64,000 nt of DNA from Anaerosporomusa subterranea (GTDB taxonomy: Bacteria; Bacillota; Negativicutes; Sporomusales; Acetonemataceae). Shown here in pieces: positions 51,878-62,123 of this stretch. The DNA is taken from NCBI RefSeq assembly GCF_001611555.1, contig NZ_LSGP01000020.1:218001-282000 (forward strand). The letters run 5' to 3'. The notes beneath the pieces were generated by a model, which was given only the letters and a program-made list of their open reading frames with translations, was not told where the DNA came from and did no database searches. A program made the position numbers and the translations under genes. Each line of letters begins with the position of its first letter. Position 1 is the stretch's first letter.

Positions 51878-52894
51878 TCATCTCGGTAACACATCGCTAG
51901 CATTTTGAAAAAACGCAATTGCCCCGTAAATTTGACCGGTGATATCTCGCAGCGGGAAAGCGGACGTCTGCCAGCATACTCCTCTGTCATTCTGAAATTC
52001 AAGATTCACTGCTTCTCCGCGTAATGCTTTGGCAAGCGGCGCTTGATCATGGTCGAGACCAGCCCAATCTAACAGCTCATTCATGTCTTTACCAACCCAA
52101 TTATCGGAGGAATGCGGCGATAAAAGTGTTTGCACACTTTGGTTTACGATGCTGATGATCCCGTGGCGGTCTACAGTAATAATTCCTATTGGGCAGATTT
52201 CGATCAACTGGTTAAGTTTGCTGATCTGATTTGCCAGCTCAAACTGAGCAATCCTGTTATTTGTAGTATCTCTTGAAGACACAATAACAGCTTCGACGCT
52301 GCCGTTCTCATTAATAAGTGGCTTAATACGATACTCAAAGTAGCGAAGTCCATTTGGCGTAGGATAGACAATTTCAGTAGTTAGTGGTTTTTCCGTAGAA
52401 AACACGGTCATAATGTGCTGCTCAAAGGCTTTCATGAATGCGGTAGGCAGCTCCAAGTCGCGCCAGTGCTTACCTACCATATCATCAGAGCTTCTTCCGA
52501 TATACCGTGCTCCTAGTAGGCTAACAAATAAATAGCGGCCCTCCTTATCAAACACGTGTGTTTGGTGGAAGGTTGCTTGAAAGTCTGTTTCAATTTCTTT
52601 GCGACAGGCAATAATCTTTTCTAACTGTTCGTCAGCAGTTTTGAGAGCTTCGACAAATTTTTGAATGTTGCCAACACGGTCTTGTTGACTAGGCTGTTCT
52701 CCCAGCAGAGTAGATACAGTGGTATTCAGACTTCGAGCAAGTTTTCCGGCAATTAAAATGGTGGGGTTAACCTCACCTCGCTCAATTTTTGACAGCATCG
52801 AACGACTTATGCCTGCATGTTGTGCTAAGTCATCTTGTGATAACTTTAAAGCAACACGTAGATTTGCTACATTTTCCCCAAAGGAAGAGTTCAT
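51878..52894 (-). CDS. XRE-family regulator with two PAS domains
   Basis: A 338-residue protein. An XRE/Cro helix-turn-helix is at the N-terminus (about 8-62: LRVALKLSQDDLAQHAGISRSMLSKIERGE). A helical linker and two PAS domains follow (about 100-215 and 225-335). PAS domains may bind a small ligand, heme or flavin; none can be named. The arrangement is that of a one-component DNA-binding sensor. It is divergent from the GAF-GGDEF-EAL gene, which may be a target or partner. Confidence 0.85.
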   Translation of the reverse strand: MNSSFGENVANLRVALKLSQDDLAQHAGISRSMLSKIERGEVNPTILIAGKLARSLNTTVSTLLGEQPSQQDRVGNIQKFVEALKTADEQLEKIIACRKEIETDFQATFHQTHVFDKEGRYLFVSLLGARYIGRSSDDMVGKHWRDLELPTAFMKAFEQHIMTVFSTEKPLTTEIVYPTPNGLRYFEYRIKPLINENGSVEAVIVSSRDTTNNRIAQFELANQISKLNQLIEICPIGIITVDRHGIISIVNQSVQTLLSPHSSDNWVGKDMNELLDWAGLDHDQAPLAKALRGEAVNLEFQNDRGVCWQTSAFPLRDITGQIYGAIAFFQNASDVLPR

Positions 52895-53120
52895 ATTTAA
52901 AAGTAGTTCCTTTCTCCCGATAGATATTCTGGTTTATTTTAATACATACGAGGGCTTTCGTAAAGAGTTATACTACAAGATATGCTATTTTATACGCTTT
53001 TTCGTCAAAGTAATCCAAGGTAAACAGGATTATCAGCAGTTTTATCGTATAATACCTAATATAATGCTCTGTATTGTTCATATATTACCATTGACCTGAA
53101 GGCGGGGAAGGACAAAAAGA

Positions 53121-55133
53121 ATGGCTGAAAAAGACAATACTCACACTGATACAGCGGGCGGAAAAAGAGAAGACGAGTTTCGCCTACTGCATGAAGAACT
53201 CACAGCGGCTTACGAAGAAATAACTGCCTCGGAAGAAGAGCTAAGGCAGCAATGCGATGAGTTGCTTAGGCGCGAAGAAGATATTCGCCGCCAAAATAGT
53301 ATCCTGACATCGCTGCACGAAACGGCGATGGGGCTGATGAAACGAGTTGCCTTGAAAGATGTGCTTACAGCGATTGTTTCTCACGCAAATGATTTAATCG
53401 GTACCTCGCATGGCTTTATCAATATTCTCGATGCAGAACAAGGGGTTTTTGAACGCAAAGTCGGGTTAGGGCATTATGCCCAGGACATTGGCCGAAAGAT
53501 CAAACTGACAGAAGGCTTTGGTGGACAAGTCTATAAATCTGGTGCGATAACAGTCGTTGATGACTACAGTGCATCGAACCGTCGTTTGGACGGCTCCTTC
53601 TTTGACCACATCAATCAAGTTGTCTTGGTTCCTCTAAAACGAGACGATACAGTGATCGCTATTTTCGGTTTGTCTTTTCTTGAACCTGACCGCAGTTTTA
53701 GTGACCAGGAGATTTCTTTGTTAGTTCAGTTTGCTCAACTGGCCTCAATGGCTTTAGACAATGCCCTTTTGGTTGATTCGCTGGAGAAGGAGTTGAGGGA
53801 ACGCAGGGTTCAAGAACAAAAAAATTGGCGACTGGCCTACTATGATTCCTTAACTGGTCTGCCAAACCGGGCGTATGTGTATGCACGACTGGCCGAAGAA
53901 TTCGATAAAGCAGGCCGGGGCAAGACGAGCGGCGCTATCCTTCATATCGACCTGGACGACTTGAAATTGATCAACGATACATTGGGACATTCCATTGGTG
54001 ACGAAATTATCGTTAAAGCGGGGGAATATATCGTGGCCGGAGCCGGAGAACACGCACTAGTGGCTAGAATTGCCGGCGACGAATTTATGATCCTATTAGT
54101 TGGCGAAAGTGACCGGGAGAAGGTTGCCCACATCGCTGATACGGTGGTTAGGCAACTTAGCCGGGAGTATGCGATCGGTGAATCCAGAGTTCACATGTCA
54201 GGCAGTATTGGCATCGCCTTCTACCCCGATGATGGGGATACAGCGGCAGATGTCTTAAAGAAGGCGGATTTAGCTCTTCACGAAGCGAAGATAAGCGGTA
54301 AAAACACCTGGCGGTTTTGCAAAGCGAAATTGCAAATCGTCGCCTATGAAAATATGGTGCTGAAGCAAGAGCTCCGTGAGGCTATCGAACATGAGGAGTT
54401 ATCCTTGTATTATCAGCCGATTGTTGACGCAGGCAGCGGCCGTATAGTCAGCTTTGAGGCACTGCTACGCTGGACGAACTCCGCTTATGGAGCGGTGCCG
54501 CCAAGCCGCTTTATCCCATTGGCGGAAGAGAATGATACCATTCAGAGAGTCGGCAAATGGGTTATCGAAGAAGCTTGTCGGTTCGCCCGCCAGCTAGCGG
54601 AAATGGGGAAATGTGATATCCGTGTTTCGGTCAACGTTTCGCCACGGCAGATAATTGCTGACGACTTTGTCGCCGTTGTATGCCAAGCGATCGATCGCGC
54701 AGGGATTAGTCCAAGTCAACTAGAAGTTGAAATTACAGAGAATGCTCTTATTGCTTCGCTTGAAGACAGCACCCAAAAGCTAAGGGAGTTGCGAAACATC
54801 GGAGTGGGTCTTTCGCTCGACGACTTCGGTACCGGGTATAGTTCTTTGACCTACCTGAGGAATTTACCGGTGGGAACACTGAAAATTGATAAGTCATTTA
54901 TTGATCCGATGGTATCTGATGCAGTACAACTTCAGTTTATCTGCTCTATCGTCAATATGGCACATGTATTAGGCTTGACTGTTGTCGCGGAGGGAGTGGA
55001 GACTGAAGAACAGCTAGCAAAGCTGGTGCAGTGCCAGTGTGATTTCATCCAAGGTTACGTTTTTAGCCGGCCGCTTGCGGAAAAAGAAGCAATTCTGTTA
55101 ACTTTCAATAAAGATTTGTTTGCAAAAGTCTAA
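53121..55133 (+). CDS. GAF-GGDEF-EAL c-di-GMP signalling protein
   Basis: A cytosolic protein of 670 residues: coiled coil (about 20-65), GAF domain (about 75-215), GGDEF domain (about 240-400) and EAL domain (about 415-665). The GGDEF site reads AGDEF, so cyclase activity may be reduced or the domain may only bind GTP. The EAL domain keeps the catalytic set: FEALLRW, NVSPRQ, EITENAL, DDFGTGYSSL, KIDKSF and AEGVET. It is therefore most likely a phosphodiesterase that lowers c-di-GMP in response to a ligand at the GAF domain. GGGGAAGGA precedes the ATG. The trp promoter overlaps its 3' end. Confidence 0.9.
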   Translation: MAEKDNTHTDTAGGKREDEFRLLHEELTAAYEEITASEEELRQQCDELLRREEDIRRQNSILTSLHETAMGLMKRVALKDVLTAIVSHANDLIGTSHGFINILDAEQGVFERKVGLGHYAQDIGRKIKLTEGFGGQVYKSGAITVVDDYSASNRRLDGSFFDHINQVVLVPLKRDDTVIAIFGLSFLEPDRSFSDQEISLLVQFAQLASMALDNALLVDSLEKELRERRVQEQKNWRLAYYDSLTGLPNRAYVYARLAEEFDKAGRGKTSGAILHIDLDDLKLINDTLGHSIGDEIIVKAGEYIVAGAGEHALVARIAGDEFMILLVGESDREKVAHIADTVVRQLSREYAIGESRVHMSGSIGIAFYPDDGDTAADVLKKADLALHEAKISGKNTWRFCKAKLQIVAYENMVLKQELREAIEHEELSLYYQPIVDAGSGRIVSFEALLRWTNSAYGAVPPSRFIPLAEENDTIQRVGKWVIEEACRFARQLAEMGKCDIRVSVNVSPRQIIADDFVAVVCQAIDRAGISPSQLEVEITENALIASLEDSTQKLRELRNIGVGLSLDDFGTGYSSLTYLRNLPVGTLKIDKSFIDPMVSDAVQLQFICSIVNMAHVLGLTVVAEGVETEEQLAKLVQCQCDFIQGYVFSRPLAEKEAILLTFNKDLFAKV

Positions 55134-55148
55134 AACCAGTGCTATAGT
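55120..55148 (+). promoter_or_regulatory. Promoter of the trp operon
   Basis: TTGCAA, a 17-base spacer, TATAGT. The -35 lies inside the last codons of the upstream GGDEF-EAL gene. Confidence 0.65.
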
Positions 55149-55164
55149 ATAAGCAATCGAATAA

Positions 55165-55431
55165 ACACCATAAAAGCGTGGATAGGGAAGAGTAGTCAAA
55201 AAACGAGCTTTTCAGCGAGCGGGGGGGAGTGTAAGCTCCGCAGGTATCTTTTTGGTGAATGGGCCCTTGAGCTGCTAACCGAAATAATAGTAGGCTTAGT
55301 CGGAGTGTCTCACCGTTATGTAGAGACAGGGTATCGGACAGCATCCTGTACCTGAGAGCGAGGCTATCATGCCTAACAAGGTGGTACCACGGAAGAGTAT
55401 CTTTCGTCCTTACAGGACGAAAGATTTTTTG
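55165..55431 (+). promoter_or_regulatory. T-box leader 1 of the trp operon
   Basis: A complete T-box. Stem I begins near 55165 with an AGTAG motif at 55191; a candidate TGG (Trp) specifier is at 55260-55262. The T-box sequence AAGGTGGTACCACGG is at 55378-55392, with the TGGT bulge that pairs with the tRNA 3' end. The terminator ATCTTTCGTCC/GGACGAAAGAT plus T-run is at 55399-55430. Uncharged tRNA-Trp should allow read-through. Confidence 0.9.
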
Positions 55432-55567
55432 TTTTCTGACGTGGTAGGCATGAGTCGTTTTTTGGCTATCAGTTTGTCCCGTACCAGTGAGGCTTAATCG
55501 CCTATACTAAGGTGGCACAGCGGAAGTAACCCTTTCGTCCTTATTTAGAGGACGAAAGGGTTTTTTT
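55432..55567 (+). promoter_or_regulatory. T-box leader 2, reduced copy with its own terminator
   Basis: A second T-box sequence AAGGTGGCACAGCGG (55509-55523) precedes a second terminator CCCTTTCGTCC/GGACGAAAGGG plus seven T (55530-55567). Only about 75 bases separate it from terminator 1, too short for a normal stem I, so it appears to be an antiterminator/terminator module alone. Confidence 0.8.
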
Positions 55568-55586
55568 ATTAAAGGAGGTAGCATCT

Positions 55587-57047
55587 ATGATCCCATCGCT
55601 AGAGGAATTCAGTGAATTAGCAAGGCAAGGCAATCTGGTTCCACTCTCGTTAGTTATAAAGGCAGATACCGAAACGCCGATTTCTGTCTATTGCAAACTA
55701 GTCGGGGAGGAACAGGGGTTTATTTTGGAGAGTGTTGACGGCGGCGAACATCTAGGTCGCTATTCCTTTATCGGTCTGCGTCCTTTCCGAACAGTAACCA
55801 TTCGCGGACCTGTCTGCACAATAACAGACAAACACGCAACCCGGAAGAGTGAGGAGAATCCATTCACGGTTCTGCGGACGGTCATGCAGGAGTTTATTCC
55901 GGTAGAGATTGCAGGGTTGCCGCGGTTTTCTGGCGGTGCAGTCGGATATTTTGGCTTTGACATGGTGGAACATCTGGAGAGAGTACCCGCGGCAGAGCGG
56001 GATGAACTGGGACTGCCAGATTGCTGCCTGATGTTTCCGGAAGTGGTGGTAGCGTTTGATCATGTCAAGCACACCATTCAACTCATCGTTTGTGTGCGGA
56101 TTGAAGGCGATGTTGCAACTCACTACCAACAGGCAATTGGGCTGCTGCAAGAGATGAAAGAAAGTTTGGCCAAGCCGCTGGACATTACTGCTAAACCTGC
56201 CTGTGTGCGCTCGGTCGTGACATCAAACCGAACGAAAGAGGAATACATGAAGATGGTTATCAAGGCCAAAGAGTATATTGCCGCTGGTGATATCTTTCAG
56301 GTTGTGCCATCCCAGCGTTTGTCAGCCAATTTGCAGGTGCCGCCGTTTGCCGTGTACCGTACCTTGCGCTCAGCCAATCCTTCGCCCTATCTGTATTATT
56401 TGAATTTTGGTGAGCTGCAAATTGTCGGCTCCTCACCGGAAATGCTTGTCCGGCTGGAACACGGCGTTGTCGAGACTCGGCCAATCGCCGGGACGCGGCG
56501 GCGCGGTAAGACGTTACAAGAGGATGAACAACTTGCCGCCGAACTGCTCGCCGATGCGAAGGAGCGGGCTGAACACATCATGCTCGTCGATCTAGGCCGA
56601 AATGATATTGGCAAGATCGCCGCTTACGGTACGGTGCAAGTGCCCACCTTGATGGCGGTAGAGAAATACTCGCATGTCATGCATATAGTTTCCTCGGTTA
56701 GTGGCCAGTTGCAACCGGGAAAAGACGCAATCGATGCGCTGACAGCCTGCTTCCCGGCCGGAACTGTATCTGGCGCTCCAAAGGTGAGGGCAATGGAAAT
56801 CATCAGGGAATTGGAGCAGACCAAACGCGGGCCGTATGCTGGCGCGGTGGGTTATTTAGGCTTTTCCGGCAGTATGGATACCTGTATTACGATCCGAACA
56901 TTTGTCATTGCCGACGGCAAAATTCATGTCCAGGCTGGCGGCGGCGTCGTTGCCGACTCATCGCCGGAAGCGGAATATGAGGAAACGTTGAACAAGGCCC
57001 AAGGATTACTTCAGGCATTGTTCAGTACCGAGGAGGGAATAGCATGA
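55587..57047 (+). CDS. trpE: Anthranilate synthase component I
   Basis: Chorismate-using enzyme of 486 residues, first step of tryptophan synthesis. The N-terminal Trp-feedback site (LLESVDGGEHLGRYSFIG, with the LLES-type motif as ILESV) and the catalytic C-terminal half (GTRRRG, DLGRNDIGK, AGTVSGAPKVRAMEII, QAGGGVVADS) are complete. AAAGGAGG precedes the ATG, 20 bases after the second T-box terminator. Its stop overlaps trpG by 4 bases. Confidence 0.96.
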   Translation: MIPSLEEFSELARQGNLVPLSLVIKADTETPISVYCKLVGEEQGFILESVDGGEHLGRYSFIGLRPFRTVTIRGPVCTITDKHATRKSEENPFTVLRTVMQEFIPVEIAGLPRFSGGAVGYFGFDMVEHLERVPAAERDELGLPDCCLMFPEVVVAFDHVKHTIQLIVCVRIEGDVATHYQQAIGLLQEMKESLAKPLDITAKPACVRSVVTSNRTKEEYMKMVIKAKEYIAAGDIFQVVPSQRLSANLQVPPFAVYRTLRSANPSPYLYYLNFGELQIVGSSPEMLVRLEHGVVETRPIAGTRRRGKTLQEDEQLAAELLADAKERAEHIMLVDLGRNDIGKIAAYGTVQVPTLMAVEKYSHVMHIVSSVSGQLQPGKDAIDALTACFPAGTVSGAPKVRAMEIIRELEQTKRGPYAGAVGYLGFSGSMDTCITIRTFVIADGKIHVQAGGGVVADSSPEAEYEETLNKAQGLLQALFSTEEGIA

Positions 57048-57616
57048 TTGCCGTTATTGATAATTATGATTCCTTTACCTATAACCTAGTGCAGTACCTG
57101 GGAATATTGGCTGCAGACATTGCCGTTTATCGCAATGACGCAATTACGGTTGATGAACTGCAAGACTTGCGGCCATCACACATCATTATCTCCCCAGGGC
57201 CAGGCACGCCGCAACAGGCTGGTATTTCAAAAGCAGTGATTAGCCAATGCGGGCCGCATACTTCTGTGCTTGGCGTTTGTCTGGGGCACCAGGCGATTGG
57301 CGAAGTATTTGGCGCAGTGGTGCGCAGAGCCGAGGTGCCGATGCATGGCAAGGTTTCAACCATCCATCATGATGGGCAGGGAATCTATTACGGCTTTGAT
57401 AGCCCATTTACGGCTACCCGCTATCATTCACTCATTGTCGACCGTGAGACAATTCCCGAATGCCTGCAGATCACTGCTCATACAGAGGATGGAGTCGTCA
57501 TGGGCCTGCGTCATAAACAGTATCCAGTGGAGGGGGTTCAGTTTCATCCGGAATCCATCCTTACCGATCAGGGGTTAGCCCTAATACGCAATTTTTTAAT
57601 GAGGAGGAGTGCATAA
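57044..57616 (+). CDS. trpG: Anthranilate synthase component II (glutamine amidotransferase)
   Basis: Class I amidotransferase of 190 residues that supplies ammonia to TrpE. Nucleophile Cys79 (GVCLGHQAIGE) and the His/Glu pair in VQFHPES are intact. Overlap with trpE (ATGA) and trpD (one base) shows coupled translation. No separate pabB is nearby, so a shared role in folate synthesis cannot be judged. Confidence 0.95.
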   Translation: MIAVIDNYDSFTYNLVQYLGILAADIAVYRNDAITVDELQDLRPSHIIISPGPGTPQQAGISKAVISQCGPHTSVLGVCLGHQAIGEVFGAVVRRAEVPMHGKVSTIHHDGQGIYYGFDSPFTATRYHSLIVDRETIPECLQITAHTEDGVVMGLRHKQYPVEGVQFHPESILTDQGLALIRNFLMRRSA

Positions 57617-58632
57617 TGTTTCAAACCATCTTGCAACGCGTCGTCTTGGGAGAGAACCTGAGTGAGCCAGAAGCAGAATGTATGATGGAGACGATCGTGG
57701 AGGGCAGCGCCACGGCGGCGCAGATTGGCAGTATGCTTACCGCGCTGAGTATCAAAGGTGAAACCATTGAAGAAATTGCCGGCTGTGCACGGGTAATGCG
57801 ACGCAAGGCTACGCCGGTCAGTACGCCGGGACGGGTAGTTGATACCTGCGGTACTGGCGGAGACAAAAAGAACACCTTCAACATCTCGACAACAGCGGCG
57901 TTTGTGGTTGCAGGAGCTGGGCTGACAGTTGCGAAGCATGGCAACCGATCCGTTTCCAGCAAGTGCGGCAGCTCTGATGTATTGGAGTCGCTTGGTATTC
58001 CGATCAACCTTGATGCTACGGCTGTAGCAGAAAGTTTACGGAAAGTAAACATCGGTTTTTTGTTTGCTCCCCAATTCCATCAGGCGATGAAGACTGTTGT
58101 CGGACCGCGCCGGGAAATCGGCATTCGCACCATTTTTAATATATTAGGGCCATTAACCAATCCCTCAGGGGCTAGCTGTCAACTGCTCGGAGTTTTTCAG
58201 CCTGAACTGACTGAGATGCTCGCCGGAGTATTGCAGCGGCTAGGGGCAGAACATGCACTGGTTGTGCATGGCATGGACGGCCTGGATGAGGTATCAATAT
58301 CTGCTCCCACGAAGGTAACAGAATTAAAAGCCGGACAGATTTACACCTATTATATCAGTCCTGAGGATGTGGGCTTCCAGCGGGCAGATATGTCAGTCAT
58401 CATTGGCGGCAATGCTGCTGAGAATGGGCAGATTCTGCTGAACATTCTGCAGGGAGAGCAGGGTCCGCGACGGGAAGTCGTTTTGTTCAATGCAGCAGCC
58501 GCTCTGGTCGCCGGTGACAAAGCCGACAGTTTGCGTGAAGGGGTGGCTCTGGCGGCTGCCAGTATTGACAGCGGTCAGGCACTGGCAAAATTCACAGAGC
58601 TAAAGCTGTTTCAAAGCGAGGCGCTGCAATGA
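57616..58632 (+). CDS. trpD: Anthranilate phosphoribosyltransferase
   Basis: A 338-residue enzyme joining anthranilate to PRPP. The GTGGDKKNTFNIST PRPP-binding segment, KHGNRSVSSKCGSSDVLE and the IGIRTIFNILGPLTNP block are diagnostic. GAGGAGGAG precedes the ATG. Full length, not fused to trpG. Confidence 0.95.
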   Translation: MFQTILQRVVLGENLSEPEAECMMETIVEGSATAAQIGSMLTALSIKGETIEEIAGCARVMRRKATPVSTPGRVVDTCGTGGDKKNTFNISTTAAFVVAGAGLTVAKHGNRSVSSKCGSSDVLESLGIPINLDATAVAESLRKVNIGFLFAPQFHQAMKTVVGPRREIGIRTIFNILGPLTNPSGASCQLLGVFQPELTEMLAGVLQRLGAEHALVVHGMDGLDEVSISAPTKVTELKAGQIYTYYISPEDVGFQRADMSVIIGGNAAENGQILLNILQGEQGPRREVVLFNAAAALVAGDKADSLREGVALAAASIDSGQALAKFTELKLFQSEALQ

Positions 58633-59411
58633 TACTAGAGAAGATTCTCGCATCAGTTCGTCACGACCTGGAACTGAGAAAACAAAACCAGCCGCAAGCT
58701 GTGCTTGACAAGCAAATGAAACATCTCCCCGCCACTTGCGGCTTTCGGAAGGCATTGGCAATCCCCGGCCAAGTTCAGATCATTGCTGAGTTCAAACAGG
58801 CTTCGCCTTCTAAAGGCATCATTCGTCAGGATTTAACGCCAGAGGCAGTGATCTCAGCCTACGCCGACAATGGGGCTGCGGCGATTTCTGTTTTAACTGA
58901 GCCGCAGTTTTTTAAGGGAAATGTAAGCTACTTGTCGCAGGCCCGGAAAATCACCAACATACCTTTGCTGCGCAAGGACTTTATCATTGACGAATACCAA
59001 CTGATTGAAGCGCGCGTCTATGGCGCTGATGCGGTGCTGCTTATCGTTGCCGCGCTTGGGCAACAGCGGCTAACTTACTTGCTGCAGCAGGCGCAAGAGT
59101 TGTCTCTCGACTGCCTGGTGGAGGCCCATACCAAAGCGGAAATCGAGGTCGCACTTGCTAGCGGTGCACAGATAATCGGGATCAATAACCGCAACTTAGG
59201 CACATTTGAAACCAGGCTGGAAACTACATTTGAACTGGCGAAGTATATCCCGCCTGACAGAATTCTTATCAGTGAAAGCGGGATCAACACAAAGGCAGAT
59301 ATCGCGAATCTGGCTACCTGCGGCGTCAATGCCGTGTTAGTTGGTGAAGCACTGATGCGCAGTCCCTCGCCTGGCCAGAAGCTACGCGAATTGGCAGGTG
59401 ATCGCCATTGA
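58629..59411 (+). CDS. trpC: Indole-3-glycerol phosphate synthase
   Basis: TIM-barrel enzyme of 260 residues. IIAEFKQASPSKGII (catalytic Lys), the LRKDFIIDEYQ segment, INNRNLGTF and LISESGI are conserved. Overlaps trpD by 4 bases. Separate from trpF, unlike the fused enterobacterial enzyme. Confidence 0.95.
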   Translation: MILEKILASVRHDLELRKQNQPQAVLDKQMKHLPATCGFRKALAIPGQVQIIAEFKQASPSKGIIRQDLTPEAVISAYADNGAAAISVLTEPQFFKGNVSYLSQARKITNIPLLRKDFIIDEYQLIEARVYGADAVLLIVAALGQQRLTYLLQQAQELSLDCLVEAHTKAEIEVALASGAQIIGINNRNLGTFETRLETTFELAKYIPPDRILISESGINTKADIANLATCGVNAVLVGEALMRSPSPGQKLRELAGDRH

Positions 59412-60031
59412 TTCGGATAAAGATCTGCGGGCTGCAAGATATAGCTACAGCACTGGAGGCAGCCGAGGCGGGAGCCGATGCGATAGGAATGGTCTTCGCG
59501 CCGAGCAAACGACAAGTTCAGCCAACGATTGCCCGGGAAATATGTCAGGCTTTGCCACCATTTGTCAGTAAAGTCGGCGTTTTCGTTGATGCTAAGGAGG
59601 GGCTGGTCAAAGAAATCGTCGCAATGTGCGGTCTGGATACCTTGCAGTTTCATGGCCAGGAAACTGCAGACTACTGTAGTCAGTTCCCGCAAACTGTGAT
59701 TAAGGCGTTTCAAATGAAAGATCAAGGTTCACTGGCCAAGTTGTCAGGGTTTAGAAACTATACTTTATTGCTCGATAGCTACTCGGCTGGACAGATGGGC
59801 GGAACTGGCCATGTATTCCCATGGGAAATAGCTCGTAAGGTCAGTCAAGAATATAGAATCATTTTGGCAGGCGGCTTGTCGACTGATAATGTGCTTGCAG
59901 CAATCCGGGCGGTGCAACCCTTTGCTGTCGACGTCAGCAGCGGGGTAGAAAGTAACGGAGTCAAAGATAGCAAGAAAATCAAAGAATTTATTACAACAAT
60001 TCGGAGGTGGGAGTATCATGGGTCTGATTAA
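59408..60031 (+). CDS. trpF: Phosphoribosylanthranilate isomerase
   Basis: TIM-barrel isomerase of 207 residues with the starting KICGLQDI (catalytic Cys), [16 protein letters not shown], the catalytic Asp region ([14 protein letters not shown]) and AGGLSTDNV. The start is TTG in a TTGA overlap with trpC. It overlaps trpB by 14 bases. Confidence 0.94.
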   Translation: MIRIKICGLQDIATALEAAEAGADAIGMVFAPSKRQVQPTIAREICQALPPFVSKVGVFVDAKEGLVKEIVAMCGLDTLQFHGQETADYCSQFPQTVIKAFQMKDQGSLAKLSGFRNYTLLLDSYSAGQMGGTGHVFPWEIARKVSQEYRIILAGGLSTDNVLAAIRAVQPFAVDVSSGVESNGVKDSKKIKEFITTIRRWEYHGSD

Positions 60032-61202
60032 GAAAGGACGCTACGGAGAATTTGGTGGGCGCTATGTGCCGGAAACATTGATTCCAGCGTTAGATGAACT
60101 CGAAGCTGTCTATGAAAGCGCGCGTCAGGACAAAAGCTTTCAGCAGGCGCTGGCTTTTTACTTTCAACAGTATATTGGCAGACCTTCTATGTTATATTTT
60201 GCCCAGAAGCTGACCAACCAATTAGGCGGGGCGAAGATCTACCTAAAACGGGAAGATCTCAATCATACCGGTGCGCACAAGATTAATAATACCATTGGCC
60301 AGGCGTTAATAGCCAAGCGGATGGGGAAAAAAAGTATAATTGCTGAGACTGGAGCTGGCCAGCATGGCGTGGCTACCGCTACGGTTGCTGCGCTGTTTGG
60401 CATGGACTGTAAGGTGTTCATGGGAGAAGAGGACGTAAAACGGCAGGCGCTGAACGTATTTCGCATGCAAATGCTCGGCGCTGAAGTGGTGCCGGTAACC
60501 AGCGGCAGCCGCACGTTAAAGGATGCAACCAACGAAGCGTTGCGCTATTGGGTGGCCCATGTCCGGGATACGTTTTATGTTATTGGCTCAGTCGTCGGAC
60601 CTCACCCGTATCCGGCTATGGTTAGGGATTTTCAACAAGTTATTGGCGAGGAAACCCGTAAACAGATGATAGCCATAGAGGGACGATTGCCAGACAGCGT
60701 GATTGCTTGCGTCGGCGGCGGCAGCAACTCGATGGGCATGTTTTACCCATTTTTAACAGATGATAGCGTGAAACTCTATGGTGTAGAAGCGGCTGGTAAA
60801 GGGCTTGACACTCGTGAACATGCGGCAACGTTGACGCTGGGCAGCAAGGGAGTTTTGCACGGAGCATTCAGTTATCTGCTTCAAGACAAAGACGGCCAGA
60901 TACTGCCGGCCCACTCTATCTCGGCAGGTCTCGATTATCCTGGGGTTGGCCCCGAGCATGCTTATCTAAAGGATTCAGGCCGGGTAGAATATGCAGCTGT
61001 AACTGATACCGCAGCGCTAGACGCCTTTTATCTCTTGGCTCGTAGCGAAGGGATTATTCCCGCGCTGGAGAGTGCCCATGCGATGGCCTATGCGATTAAA
61101 CTAGCGCCGACTTTGCCCAAAGAGCATATCCTGGTCGTCTGTTTATCAGGTCGGGGTGATAAAGATGTGGACCAAGTGGCTGCATATGAGGAGGTGCGGT
61201 AA
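60018..61202 (+). CDS. trpB: Tryptophan synthase beta chain
   Basis: PLP enzyme of 394 residues that joins indole to serine. The PLP Lys is Lys88 in HTGAHKINN, the phosphate cup is GGGSNSMG, and the catalytic [13 protein letters not shown] (Glu) is present. It is the TrpB1 type made to pair with TrpA, in line with trpA next door. GGAGGTGGGAG precedes the ATG. Confidence 0.96.
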   Translation: MGLIKKGRYGEFGGRYVPETLIPALDELEAVYESARQDKSFQQALAFYFQQYIGRPSMLYFAQKLTNQLGGAKIYLKREDLNHTGAHKINNTIGQALIAKRMGKKSIIAETGAGQHGVATATVAALFGMDCKVFMGEEDVKRQALNVFRMQMLGAEVVPVTSGSRTLKDATNEALRYWVAHVRDTFYVIGSVVGPHPYPAMVRDFQQVIGEETRKQMIAIEGRLPDSVIACVGGGSNSMGMFYPFLTDDSVKLYGVEAAGKGLDTREHAATLTLGSKGVLHGAFSYLLQDKDGQILPAHSISAGLDYPGVGPEHAYLKDSGRVEYAAVTDTAALDAFYLLARSEGIIPALESAHAMAYAIKLAPTLPKEHILVVCLSGRGDKDVDQVAAYEEVR

Positions 61203-62008
61203 TGCAAAATAGAAAAAGCGCCATTGGCGCTACCTTTCAGAAACTACAACAGTCAGGCAATAAAGCACTTATTACCTACATTTCAGCTGGTGACCCAGAC
61301 CTGAATACGACCAGAAAACTGGTGCTGTCTATGGCCGCAAATGGGGTCGATATTATTGAATTGGGCATACCCTATTCTGACCCGATAGCAGATGGACCAG
61401 TCATTCAGCAAGCTTCATTACGGGCTTTGCAGAATGGCGTAAGCATTGAAGCCATTTTTGGCTTGATCGCTTCTTTGCGTCAGGACACGCAAATCCCGTT
61501 GGTTTTGATGGCGTATTACAATTCTCTACTGCAATATGGTATCGAAAAATTTATCAGTACCTGCGCTGCGGTCGGCGTAGATGGGCTAATTATCCCGGAT
61601 TTGCCGTTGGAAGAAAGCGAAGAATTGCGTCAGCAAGGTGATGCACAGGGGATTAATGTGATCTTGCTAATTGCGCCGACTACGCCAACTGAGCGGATCG
61701 CCCGTATTGCCGAAGCTTCACGCGGCTTTTTATACTGCGTGTCTGTGGCTGGCGTTACTGGTGCGCAAAGCACTGTGGACAGTGGATTGCAAAAGTTTCT
61801 CGCAAGGGTGCGGAGTCAGACCGAGCTTCCCTTAGCGGTAGGCTTCGGTATTTCCACGCCTGATCAAGCCGCCGCTATTGCTGTGTTGGCAGATGGTGTA
61901 ATTGTCGGCAGTGCTGTCATTACCGTGCTGGAGCAATATCTCGGTACAGAGATGCTGATCAGCAAAGTTGGTGAGTTTGCAAAGAGTTTGAAGAATGCCA
62001 TTCGCTAG
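61202..62008 (+). CDS. trpA: Tryptophan synthase alpha chain
   Basis: TIM-barrel lyase of 268 residues that releases indole from indole glycerol phosphate. Catalytic Glu and Asp are in IELGIPYSDPIADGP and LIIPDLPLEES; the GFGIST phosphate loop is intact. Starts at the trpB stop (TAATG). Last gene of the operon. Confidence 0.95.
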   Translation: MQNRKSAIGATFQKLQQSGNKALITYISAGDPDLNTTRKLVLSMAANGVDIIELGIPYSDPIADGPVIQQASLRALQNGVSIEAIFGLIASLRQDTQIPLVLMAYYNSLLQYGIEKFISTCAAVGVDGLIIPDLPLEESEELRQQGDAQGINVILLIAPTTPTERIARIAEASRGFLYCVSVAGVTGAQSTVDSGLQKFLARVRSQTELPLAVGFGISTPDQAAAIAVLADGVIVGSAVITVLEQYLGTEMLISKVGEFAKSLKNAIR

Positions 62009-62062
62009 TGAGTGAGGGACGTAGGAAAAGCGTATAACAGTCTGGGTGAGAGGCTATCGACA

Positions 62063-62104
62063 AACTGAAATGGCCACGCCGCATAGCGGGTGGTCATTTC
62101 AGTT
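62063..62104 (+). terminator. Hairpin after trpA
   Basis: AACTGAAATGGCCAC pairs with GTGGTCATTTCAGTT around a GC-rich loop; a T-run is lacking, so termination by this hairpin alone is uncertain. Confidence 0.5.
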
Positions 62105-62123
62105 GTCCTGGTCTTAGAAAAAA

